Below the pieces are notes generated by a model, which was not told where the DNA came from, did not search any database, and saw only the letters and a program-made list of their open reading frames with translations. DNA of 7,772 nucleotides from contig JAICEV010000155.1 in assembly GCA_025923975.1 (NCBI GenBank), positions 1-7,772 on the forward strand, given 5' to 3'. This document shows, in pieces, positions 1 through 5,446 of this stretch. This DNA is from Propionibacteriaceae bacterium (lineage in GTDB: Bacteria; Actinomycetota; Actinomycetes; Propionibacteriales; Propionibacteriaceae). The translations under genes and the position numbers were made by a program. The first letter of the stretch is position 1. Each line of letters starts with the position of its first letter.

Positions 1-447
1 CACTGACGTACGCACCACAAGGTCCTGCAGCGAGCGATTCTGGCCGCTGACCATTACCCAGAGCAGCCCGATCGGAAAGATGACGTAGAGAATCGCCCGA
101 ACGAAGGCGCGGAGCGGCTTGAGGCCTCGGCCTTCGCGGTTGACTACGCGCAATCCCATGATGTGGTTGCCATAGGTGCGCCCGTTACCCATCCAGCTCA
201 CGGCGAGATAGAGGATGAACAGCAAGTTGCCGACGGCAGTCACCAACGTAAGCGACGGCGTGGGAGCGGTGAAGTTGCGAGGGCTGAGCACGAAAAGGAA
301 GGCGCAGATGCCGAGGTAGCCGACACCCAACGCGATGAGAATGATGGCGATGTCGACGACCGCTGCCGCGGCACGTGTTACCAGACCTGCGCGGCGACCC
401 TGAAAGGGCCTGGCCTCGTAAGGCACTGGGTCCACATGGGTGGTCAT
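1..447 (-). CDS. RDD family membrane protein, 3' end beyond window
   Basis: Translating the minus strand from the ATG at 447 gives 149 residues without a stop before the window edge. RDD proteins are small integral membrane proteins; some are linked to ion or solute transport, but most have no known role. Visible here are an N-terminal Arg/Asp signature (GRRAGLVTRAAAAVVD, R25 and D32), three hydrophobic stretches at about residues 30-57, 68-84 and 116-133, and a C-terminal NRSLQDLVVRTSV segment (D142). That last segment matches the usual end of an RDD domain, so only a few residues may be missing. The start codon overlaps the stop of the upstream repeat-protein gene as ATGA (447-444), which implies translational coupling and a two-gene operon. 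The family call is strong; the transport substrate is unknown. Confidence 0.85.
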   Translation of the reverse strand, partial: MTTHVDPVPYEARPFQGRRAGLVTRAAAAVVDIAIILIALGVGYLGICAFLFVLSPRNFTAPTPSLTLVTAVGNLLFILYLAVSWMGNGRTYGNHIMGLRVVNREGRGLKPLRAFVRAILYVIFPIGLLWVMVSGQNRSLQDLVVRTSV

Positions 448-1544
448 GGCCGCAGCTCCTGCTTGGGTCGCTCGGGCGCCGGCGGTAGCGCCTGCATTTT
501 GGCTGCGTCAGGTGGACCAGGAAGGTCGGCTCGACCGCTTGAGTCAGGTTTGCCCAATATCTCCGTACGCCGCGCGCGGCGTCGTCGGATCAGACGGTCG
601 ACGATGCGGGCGATTGCCACATCGGCGTCGATGCTCTGCATCCGTACGTCACGGACGACTTCGGAGGCCATCGACCCGGTTGACTCACGGATGATCTCTG
701 GTAGGTCGATGCCGTTCACGACCTCCTCGGCCAGGCTCACAAGATCGAGGCGCCGCACGATTGCGTCCACATCGAGCCGGTCGACGAGGGCATCGATGTC
801 GAGCCTTGCCACGATCGCATCGAGCTCGATGCGCCTGGCAATGGCATCGACGTCCACCTGTGTGACGACGCCGCTGATGTCAACTCGGCGCACGATCGCG
901 TCGATGTCAATGCTGTCGACAATCGCATCCAGGTCGATGCGCCTGGCAATGGCATCGACGTCCACCTGTGCGACGACGCCGCCGATGTCAACCCGGTGCA
1001 CAATCGCGTCGATGTCGATCCGATCGACGATGGCGTCGATGTCGATCCGATCGACGATGGCGTCGATGTCGATCCTGTCGACAATCGCATCCAGGTCGAT
1101 GCGTTTGGCGATTGCATCGATGTCAATCCGCTCCACGATGGCGGCGATGTCGACGCGGTCGATCACTGCCTCAATGTCGACAGTCGAGACGAGCCCGTCG
1201 ATGTCAACGCGCTCGCGTACCAGCTCGGTGAGGTCAAGGTTGTCGAGCACCTCGTTCACCACCGGCGGGACGACGGCCGCGACGATCCGGCTGAGATCGT
1301 CATCGGCAGCTGTTCGCGCCGCGTACCCGCGGTCGACGAGCGCCTCGACAACGCGCGCCGGATGCAAGCGTTCGTTCAGGACTGGAGGGTGCATGACCAG
1401 CCTGCCGATGGGCGCGGCCGCTCGCGTGAACTGGCGCGTCACCGAGAGGGTTGCTTTCGTCGCGATTGCAGCCGCGCCCAGCGCCGCATCCACGGCAACA
1501 GGTACCGTGCGCTTCGACGAGGTTCCCTGGCCGGGCTCCGCCAT
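444..1544 (-). CDS. Nonapeptide-repeat protein of unknown function
   Basis: This encodes 366 residues. The N-terminal 100 residues carry an Ala-rich, mildly hydrophobic stretch (about 15-36) with no clear cleavage site. Residues 112-273 are 18 uninterrupted nine-residue units of the form R-[IVL]-D-[IVL]-D-A-[IV]-V-x. The third-position Asp is present in 17 of 18; one unit has Glu. A less repetitive tail (about 274-319, containing IDLPEIIRESTGSMASE) looks like a defined module I recall from similar actinobacterial hypotheticals. An Arg cluster (about 319-327) and a Pro-rich end follow. The ATG at 1544 is chosen because AGGGAGG lies 11 bases upstream at 1556-1562 and nothing in frame further up has a better site. 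The stop overlaps the RDD start, so the product probably acts with that membrane protein. The gene is real, because hydrophobic and Asp positions are kept across units; its function is unknown. Confidence 0.85.
   Translation of the reverse strand: MAEPGQGTSSKRTVPVAVDAALGAAAIATKATLSVTRQFTRAAAPIGRLVMHPPVLNERLHPARVVEALVDRGYAARTAADDDLSRIVAAVVPPVVNEVLDNLDLTELVRERVDIDGLVSTVDIEAVIDRVDIAAIVERIDIDAIAKRIDLDAIVDRIDIDAIVDRIDIDAIVDRIDIDAIVHRVDIGGVVAQVDVDAIARRIDLDAIVDSIDIDAIVRRVDISGVVTQVDVDAIARRIELDAIVARLDIDALVDRLDVDAIVRRLDLVSLAEEVVNGIDLPEIIRESTGSMASEVVRDVRMQSIDADVAIARIVDRLIRRRRARRTEILGKPDSSGRADLPGPPDAAKMQALPPAPERPKQELRP
780..995 (-). repeat. Duplicated 108-bp super-repeat (four units each)
   Basis: Residues 184-219 (bases 888-995) and 220-255 (bases 780-887) show the same order of four units: RVDI[GS]GVV, QVDVDAIAR, RI[DE]LDAIV, then an [IL]DIDA unit. 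At DNA level, 37 consecutive bases are identical at 826-862 and 934-970, exactly 108 bases apart. Such identity, including third codon positions, points to a fairly recent duplication or gene conversion within the array. Confidence 0.85.
1008..1061 (-). repeat. Exact 27-bp tandem duplication within the array
   Basis: Bases 1008-1034 and 1035-1061 are identical over all 27 positions, and a third, slightly diverged copy follows from 1062. Together they encode consecutive RIDIDAIVD units. Perfect tandem identity makes this the most likely spot for copy-number change by slippage. Confidence 0.9.
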
Positions 1545-1555
1545 GCGCCCATGAT

Positions 1556-1596
1556 CCTCCCTGTGCCCAGGGTTTTCCTCACCTGCGTTGGGTGAG
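1556..1596 (-). promoter_or_regulatory. Two hairpins in the leader of the repeat-protein gene
   Basis: Read on the minus strand, the leader contains CTCACC-7 nt-GGTGAG (bases 1596-1578), a GAAAA linker, then CCCTG-GGCA-CAGGG (bases 1572-1559). The 3' arm of the second hairpin shares bases with the AGGGAGG ribosome-binding site (1562-1556). Folding would therefore partly hide the site. Both stems are perfect but short (6 and 5 bp), so regulation is inference. Confidence 0.4.
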
Positions 1597-1653
1597 CCTG
1601 GCTGGCGGTCTTCACAGTTTTGCAACGTCTGGTGTGGTTCTTGGGGGTTTTGT

Positions 1654-1678
1654 GAACATTCGTTTCTGCAGCCGCGTC
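1654..1678 (+). promoter_or_regulatory. Possible ECF-type promoter of the hydrolase gene
   Basis: GAAC at 1654-1657 and CGTC at 1675-1678 are 17 bases apart. This resembles the GGAAC / CGTT arrangement used by extracytoplasmic-function sigma factors in actinobacteria, but both boxes deviate. It would suit an envelope protein gene, but the match could be chance. Confidence 0.2.
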
Positions 1679-1726
1679 CATAGGGAGGAGGCACATTTGC
1701 TGACCGGTGATCGTTGCAGGCACAAC

Positions 1727-1732
1727 AGGAGG
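1727..1732 (+). promoter_or_regulatory. Ribosome-binding site fixing the hydrolase start
   Basis: AGGAGG lies 7 bases before the ATG at 1740. This chooses that start over the in-frame GTG at 1707, whose nearest purine-rich stretch (1683-1691) is 15 bases away. Confidence 0.85.
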
Positions 1733-1739
1733 TTTGACA

Positions 1740-2669
1740 ATGGCGTTGCGGAACTACCTTGTGGGCGAGGTGACTGAGGACTTCATCGATGGATTACTCA
1801 GCCGACGGGAGGCAATACGCAGACTGACTCTTCTCGGCCTCAGCATGAGCAGTGCTACGGCCCTTTTGGCCGCCTGCGGCGATGGCAACGGTGGGCAGGC
1901 TGGGGGAGCGACATCGCCGGCGGAAGCCACGCCCTCGCCTGCGGCCCCGACGACAACCCCCGGAAGAACTGATGAGACCAAGCCTGGGGAGCCGGTGCGT
2001 TTTGCCGGTCCTGCCGGTGAATTGCGGGGGGCTTGGGCTGAGGCGGAGGACCCTCGGGGCGCCCTGCTCGTCATCCATGAGAACCGCGGTCTTACCCCGC
2101 ACTTCATTGATCTGGTGGGACGCTTCGCGGGTGCCTCATACTCGGCGCTGTGTGTGGATCTGCTCTCTGCCCAAGGTGGCACCGGGTCGCTAGGGGATCC
2201 AGCAGCCGCACCTACCGCGCTCGCGAACACGCCGCCCGAGCAGCTTCTTGCTGACCTTCAAGCAGGCATCGACGAGCTCGAGAAGCGGGTGGCTGATGCG
2301 AAGGTCGGGGCGGTCGGGTTCTGTTTCGGGGGTGGCATGACGTGGAACCTGCTCCAGGCTGGCGAACCGCGCCTCGCCGCTGCGGTCCCATGCTACGGAC
2401 CAGCTCCTGAGAACCCCGATTTCAGCAAGGCCAAGGCAGCCGTCTTGGCGATTTACGGGGAACAGGATGAGCGCGTAAACGCGACCCGCGAACGCGCCGA
2501 AGCGGCGCTCAAGGCGGCCGGGCTTACGTACGAAATTCGCACTTTCACCGGAGCCGGCCATGGGTTCTTCAATGACACCGGCCAGCGCTACAACGCGGAG
2601 GCCGCCCAGCAGGCGTGGCAGGACATGCTGGACTGGTTCAACCAGCACCTCGCGAATGGGGCGCGGTAG
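1740..2669 (+). CDS. Exported dienelactone hydrolase family lipoprotein
   Basis: This encodes a 309-residue alpha/beta hydrolase of the dienelactone hydrolase family, which hydrolyses lactones or esters using a Cys nucleophile. The triad is visible: C195 in GFCFGGG, D243 in YGEQDERV and H274 in GAGHGFFND. E114 in VIHENRG is the Glu that typically pairs with the Cys. The N-terminus has a 20-residue lead, then a twin-arginine-like SRREAIRR (R22, R23), a hydrophobic stretch and a lipobox LLAAC (C46). A low-complexity Ala/Pro/Thr/Ser/Gly linker (about 50-80) comes before the catalytic domain. This suggests Tat-type export and lipid anchoring outside the cell; the Tat motif is not perfect (no Phe at its fourth position). 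The natural substrate is not evident. The next gene starts 49 bases later and has its own putative promoter, so co-transcription is uncertain. Confidence 0.9.
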   Translation: MALRNYLVGEVTEDFIDGLLSRREAIRRLTLLGLSMSSATALLAACGDGNGGQAGGATSPAEATPSPAAPTTTPGRTDETKPGEPVRFAGPAGELRGAWAEAEDPRGALLVIHENRGLTPHFIDLVGRFAGASYSALCVDLLSAQGGTGSLGDPAAAPTALANTPPEQLLADLQAGIDELEKRVADAKVGAVGFCFGGGMTWNLLQAGEPRLAAAVPCYGPAPENPDFSKAKAAVLAIYGEQDERVNATRERAEAALKAAGLTYEIRTFTGAGHGFFNDTGQRYNAEAAQQAWQDMLDWFNQHLANGAR

Positions 2670-2705
2670 AACCACAAGCCTCGGGGCAGGGTAGGCAGGC
2701 GGCGC

Positions 2706-2711
2706 TAGTCT
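2706..2711 (+). promoter_or_regulatory. -10 element (TAGTCT) for the corA-type gene
   Basis: TAGTCT fits the actinobacterial TANNNT -10 pattern and ends 7 bases before the GTG at 2719, so transcription would begin at or beside the start codon. No clear -35 is seen. A GGAGG at 2714-2718 abuts the GTG directly and is too close to act as a ribosome-binding site. Confidence 0.5.
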
Positions 2712-2718
2712 TCGGAGG

Positions 2719-3744
2719 GTGCCCACCGTTGTCGCTGATCGCCCTGCTCCGATAAGTCGGGTCTGGTCCGGCAACAAGATCATCGCCGAGGATCTGACCG
2801 GCGAGGACCTAAGCGACGTACTGGAGCTGCACTCGGACGCGTCAGCTTGGTGGGTGCTGCCGCGAGATCCGGATTACGGGGCGGTGGAACTTCGCCACGT
2901 TGCACATGCGCTGGAGCTGGACGAGCTCGCGATCAAGGACTTGCTGGCGGAAGATTGGCGGGCCAAGTTCGAGGTGATCGGCCAGGCGCGGCTCATCATC
3001 ACCAATGCGGTTTCGATTGACAGGGACCGCTCACAGATTCAGGCGCATCCGGTATCGATGATTGCGACAGATCGTGCGCTGATCTGTCTGGTTGAGCCGG
3101 CTCCGAACTTCCAGCCGGCCCAGCTGCTCGTACAAAACGAAGAACGCATCGCGCAGGGCGGCATCGAGGCGGCGGTTCAAGCCGTGATCTCGGCAGTGAT
3201 CAACACCTATGAAGACGCGGTTCAGTGGCTGGAGGGCTCCAGCGACGATCTGGCGAATGTGCTGTTCGGGGAGCAACCGCTTAACAAGCCTGAACAGCTG
3301 TACGCGTTCAAGCTCCGATCGGCCCTTTCCCAGCTCCGTCGGCTTACTGATCCGATGCGCACGGTCATGATCGACATCGTGGACAGCCCGCCCCAGACCC
3401 GGAAGGGGAAGACGGGACGAGACCCTGCGATCGGACGTCACTGGATGCTGCTGTCTGAGCAGCACGGCCGCGTGGCTAACGCCGCTGATGCGCTGCGTGA
3501 GGCCATGTCGTCGATTTTCGACACCAGTCTTGCGCTCGCCGACGTACGTATGAACCAGATCATGAAGAAGCTCAGCGGATGGGCCGGAATTATCGCGGTT
3601 CCGACCCTCGTCACTAGCTTCGTCGGAATGAATGTCGGCTTTCCGCTCTACGGCAGTGCCAGCGGATTTTGGGTCTATTTCCTGCTCATGATCACAGCTA
3701 GCGTGGTGCTGTACTTCGTCTTTCGCGCCAGGGACTGGCTCTAA
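2719..3744 (+). CDS. corA: CorA family divalent metal ion transporter
   Basis: The product has 341 residues, the usual size for CorA channels, which form membrane pentamers importing Mg2+ and sometimes Co2+ or Ni2+. Residues 1-280 form the cytoplasmic part: an N-terminal alpha/beta domain, then long helices (about 140-285) with few breaks. Two C-terminal membrane segments follow at about 287-302 and 317-335. The signature GMN is at 303-305 (SFVGMNVGF), at the end of the first membrane helix as expected. The C-terminus is short and basic (RARDWL). The start is GTG 2719; the next in-frame start would be near residue 46, inside the conserved domain. With no usable ribosome-binding site, translation is probably leaderless. 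Metal specificity cannot be read from the sequence. Confidence 0.9.
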   Translation: MPTVVADRPAPISRVWSGNKIIAEDLTGEDLSDVLELHSDASAWWVLPRDPDYGAVELRHVAHALELDELAIKDLLAEDWRAKFEVIGQARLIITNAVSIDRDRSQIQAHPVSMIATDRALICLVEPAPNFQPAQLLVQNEERIAQGGIEAAVQAVISAVINTYEDAVQWLEGSSDDLANVLFGEQPLNKPEQLYAFKLRSALSQLRRLTDPMRTVMIDIVDSPPQTRKGKTGRDPAIGRHWMLLSEQHGRVANAADALREAMSSIFDTSLALADVRMNQIMKKLSGWAGIIAVPTLVTSFVGMNVGFPLYGSASGFWVYFLLMITASVVLYFVFRARDWL

Positions 3745-3774
3745 ATGGCCTCGTGCGACGCTCGCGGAGTTAGG

Positions 3775-3780
3775 TAGGGT
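3775..3780 (+). promoter_or_regulatory. Candidate -10 element (TAGGGT) for purA
   Basis: TAGGGT matches TANNNT and sits in the corA-purA gap. It would start a leader of about 80 bases before the purA ATG. The -35 region (about 3751-3758) is weak. Confidence 0.4.
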
Positions 3781-3794
3781 TGCGTCGCAAGAGT

Positions 3795-3834
3795 CCCTGT
3801 GGCGAATGCGCCCAGGGGCTTCGGTCTTTTCTCT
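3795..3834 (+). terminator. Hairpin plus T-rich tail between corA and purA
   Basis: CCCTG-T-GGCG (3795-3804) pairs with CGCC-CAGGG (3809-3817) around an AATG loop: 9 bp with one bulged T. A T-rich tract, TCTTTTCTCT, follows at 3825-3834, and AAGA at 3789-3792 can pair with TCTT at 3825-3828. It may be an intrinsic terminator for corA. Because it lies downstream of the candidate purA -10, it could instead be an attenuator-like leader structure. The 7-base gap between stem and T tract weakens the terminator reading. Confidence 0.4.
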
Positions 3835-3866
3835 GCGCGGTAGAGAGCTAGGAAGGCGGCGATCAC

Positions 3867-5150
3867 ATGCCGGCAATTGTGGTGGTGGGGGCTCAGTGGG
3901 GCGACGAGGGAAAGGGCAAGGCGACTGACCAGCTCGGCGATCGCGTCGACTACTGCGTCCGCTATTCAGGCGGCAACAATGCCGGCCACACGGTGGTGGT
4001 TAACGGTGAGCGGTATGCCTTGCACCTGCTGCCCTCGGGCATCCTGAATCCCAACTGCGTCCCGGTGATCGGCAACGGGGTTGTGGTCGACCTCGACGTG
4101 CTGTTCAGCGAAATTGAGGGGCTGGCGGCGCGCGGTGTGGACGCTTCCCACATGGTCATTTCTGCGAACGCGCACATCATCACCTCCTACCACCAGGTGA
4201 TCGACAAGGTCACCGAGCGGTTCTTGGGCAAGGCCCGGATCGGCACCACGGGACGCGGTGTCGGCCCTGCGTACGCGGACAAGGTCAACCGGATCGGCCT
4301 GCGCATTCAGGACTTGTTCGATGCGTCGATCCTCCAGCAGAAGGTCGAGGCGGCCCTCGAGCAGAAGAATCATCTGCTGGTCAAGGTCTACAACCGGCGG
4401 AAGATCGAACCGGCCGAGGTCGCCGAACACCTGCTCTCCCACGCGGAGCGGATCCGACCGCATGTCGTTGATGTCAGCGTGCTGCTCAATGAAGCGCTCG
4501 ATGCCGGAAAGGTCGTGCTGTTCGAGGGTGCCCAGGCCCACCATCTCGATGTCGATCATGGAACGTATCCGTACGTCACCTCCTCCAACCCAGTTGCCGC
4601 CGGCGCCTGCGTCGGAAGCGGCGTGGGTCCAACCCGCATCGACCGGGTTGTCGGGATCGCGAAGGCATACACCACGCGGGTCGGCGAGGGCCCAATGCCG
4701 ACCGAGCTGCTCGATGCAGACGGGGACAAGCTTCGGGAGGCTGGCGTCGAGTTTGGGACCACTACTGGACGAAAGCGGCGTTGTGGCTGGTTCGACGCCT
4801 TGGTGGTCCAGACGGCAGCGCGCGCCAACGCGTTCACCGACATCTTCTTGACGAAGTTGGACGTACTGACCGGCTGGGAGAAAATTCCGATCTGTGTCGG
4901 CTACCAGGTGAGCGGCGTCCGTCACGACAGCATGCCGCTCACTCAGTCGGAGTTCCACCACGCCGTCCCGATCTACGAGGAGTTGGACGGGTGGACCGAG
5001 GACATTAGCGCCTGTCGCGAATTCGACGATCTGCCCAAGAACGCCCAGGTCTACGTGAACCGGATTGAAGAGCTCTGCAGCGCCCCGATCTCAGGCATTG
5101 GCGTGGGCCCCTCCCGCGAACAGTCAATTGTGATCAACGATCTCCTGTAA
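3867..5150 (+). CDS. purA: Adenylosuccinate synthetase
   Basis: The 427-residue cytoplasmic enzyme joins IMP and aspartate using GTP to form adenylosuccinate, the first step from IMP to AMP. Its length is normal for bacteria. Conserved landmarks are QWGDEGKGK (10-18, catalytic D13), NNAGHT (37-42, H41), GTTGRGVGP (126-134), the IMP-contact loop GAQ (221-223), DHGTYPYVTSSN (230-241), TTGRKRRCGW (299-308) and the guanine-binding TKLD (329-332). The C-terminus, APISGIGVGPSREQSI, is typical of actinobacterial PurA. AGGAAGG at 3850-3856 lies 10 bases before the ATG. One oddity is GAQAHHLDVD at 221-230, where most bacterial homologues have G-T/x-L-L after the Gln. All catalytic residues I can place are present, so the enzyme is expected to be active. 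Confidence 0.98.
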   Translation: MPAIVVVGAQWGDEGKGKATDQLGDRVDYCVRYSGGNNAGHTVVVNGERYALHLLPSGILNPNCVPVIGNGVVVDLDVLFSEIEGLAARGVDASHMVISANAHIITSYHQVIDKVTERFLGKARIGTTGRGVGPAYADKVNRIGLRIQDLFDASILQQKVEAALEQKNHLLVKVYNRRKIEPAEVAEHLLSHAERIRPHVVDVSVLLNEALDAGKVVLFEGAQAHHLDVDHGTYPYVTSSNPVAAGACVGSGVGPTRIDRVVGIAKAYTTRVGEGPMPTELLDADGDKLREAGVEFGTTTGRKRRCGWFDALVVQTAARANAFTDIFLTKLDVLTGWEKIPICVGYQVSGVRHDSMPLTQSEFHHAVPIYEELDGWTEDISACREFDDLPKNAQVYVNRIEELCSAPISGIGVGPSREQSIVINDLL

Positions 5151-5182
5151 GCGAGCGGGCCTGGATAAGAGCCTCCACTCGC
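5151..5182 (+). terminator. Hairpin directly after the purA stop codon
   Basis: GCGAG (5151-5155) and GGGC (5157-5160) pair with GCCT (5171-5174) and CTCGC (5178-5182), leaving a 10-base loop and a small internal loop. One pair is a G-U wobble. The stem begins at the base after the TAA. No T run follows, only AT-rich sequence at 5183-5195, so it is a weak terminator or a 3'-end stabilising stem. Confidence 0.35.
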
Positions 5183-5188
5183 TGATAT

Positions 5189-5267
5189 CAAATTTCCGAC
5201 CAATGACGGCTTTTCGATGCCTGAGCCGGGGTGTGAGGCCTCAGAACTCCGCATCGGTCGGAATTTG
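5189..5267. repeat. Imperfect 17-bp inverted repeat with nested hairpin
   Basis: The left arm 5189-5205 (CAAATTTCCGACCAATG) matches the reverse complement of 5252-5267 except for one extra T and one substitution. Between them, CGATGC-CTGAG (5215-5225) is complementary to CTCAG (5240-5244) and GCATCG (5251-5256). The GCATCG arm shares bases 5252-5256 with the outer right arm, so outer and inner pairing compete for the same five bases. Transcribed, this gives two alternative folds; as DNA, it could be a paired protein-binding site. Confidence 0.55.
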
Positions 5268-5366
5268 CCCGCTTCTCCTCGGTGCCGGCGCGCGCGATTC
5301 CCCACGCTCGCAGCTGTGCCATGTTCATCTTCAATCGAGCCCCATTTGACGCCGCTCGCAGAGCTC

Positions 5367-5386
5367 AAGCCGATGCTTCCTAGGAT
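5367..5386 (+). promoter_or_regulatory. Candidate lacI -10 with upstream operator-like palindrome
   Basis: TAGGAT at 5381-5386 is a good TANNNT -10; no strong -35 lies at the right spacing. Just upstream, AAGC-CGAT-GCTT (5367-5378) is an inverted repeat placed between the -35 and -10 positions, where a repressor would block initiation. Autoregulation by the LacI protein is inferred. Confidence 0.35.
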
Positions 5387-5446
5387 GCAATCGTTCGCCC
5401 CCGGCAGAATGGTCACAGCTGGTGGGCTCGCGAGGGGGCCGAATAG

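Larger units (their letters stand above)
726..1211 (-). repeat. 18 tandem 27-bp units encoding nonapeptide repeats
   Basis: The 486 bases divide exactly into 18 units of 27 bases, each encoding nine residues with no indel inside the array. Hydrophobic residues fall at unit positions 2, 4, 7 and 8, Asp at 3, and mostly Arg at 1. A nine-residue period fits neither a heptad nor an undecad coiled coil, so a short repeating solenoid-like or strand-helix unit is a reasonable inference. A preceding degenerate unit (residues 102-111) has one extra residue. Confidence 0.9.
1545..1739. other. Divergent intergenic region
   Basis: These 195 bases separate the minus-strand repeat/RDD operon from the plus-strand hydrolase, so both promoters should lie here. 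The region is locally richer in T runs (1573-1576, 1617-1620, 1648-1651) than the flanking genes. I found no sigma-70-type pair with good spacing for either gene. A purine-rich GGGAGGAGG at 1683-1691 resembles a ribosome-binding site, but no convincing start follows it. Confidence 0.6.
5151..5446. other. Gene-free purA-lacI intergenic region
   Basis: I find no credible gene in these 296 bases; the open frames crossing it have no family resemblance and run into purA or the lacI gene. It holds the post-purA hairpin, an 8-bp palindrome TGATATCA (5183-5190), the large inverted repeat at 5189-5267, a 10-bp palindrome TGAGGCCTCA (5234-5243), a direct repeat GCTCGCAG (5306-5313 and 5354-5361) and the lacI promoter region. 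Confidence 0.7.

Noticed and set aside
1008..1061. Short direct repeats resembling a CRISPR or minisatellite
   Set aside because: There are no unique spacers; the copies abut exactly, keep a reading frame and encode conserved residues.
163..1554. Long plus-strand open frame of 463 codons opposite the repeat and RDD genes
   Set aside because: It is rich in Ser, Met, Thr and Arg with no domain. It stays open because the 27-base periodic repeats on the other strand keep the same codons recurring. It also spans two genes with clear protein signatures.
1707..1739. Alternative GTG start for the hydrolase, 11 residues upstream
   Set aside because: It has no ribosome-binding site at usable distance, while the ATG at 1740 has AGGAGG 7 bases upstream.
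3031..3876. Minus-strand 281-codon open frame opposite corA
   Set aside because: It lacks recognisable motifs and lies fully opposite a clear CorA gene; typical of GC-rich antisense frames.
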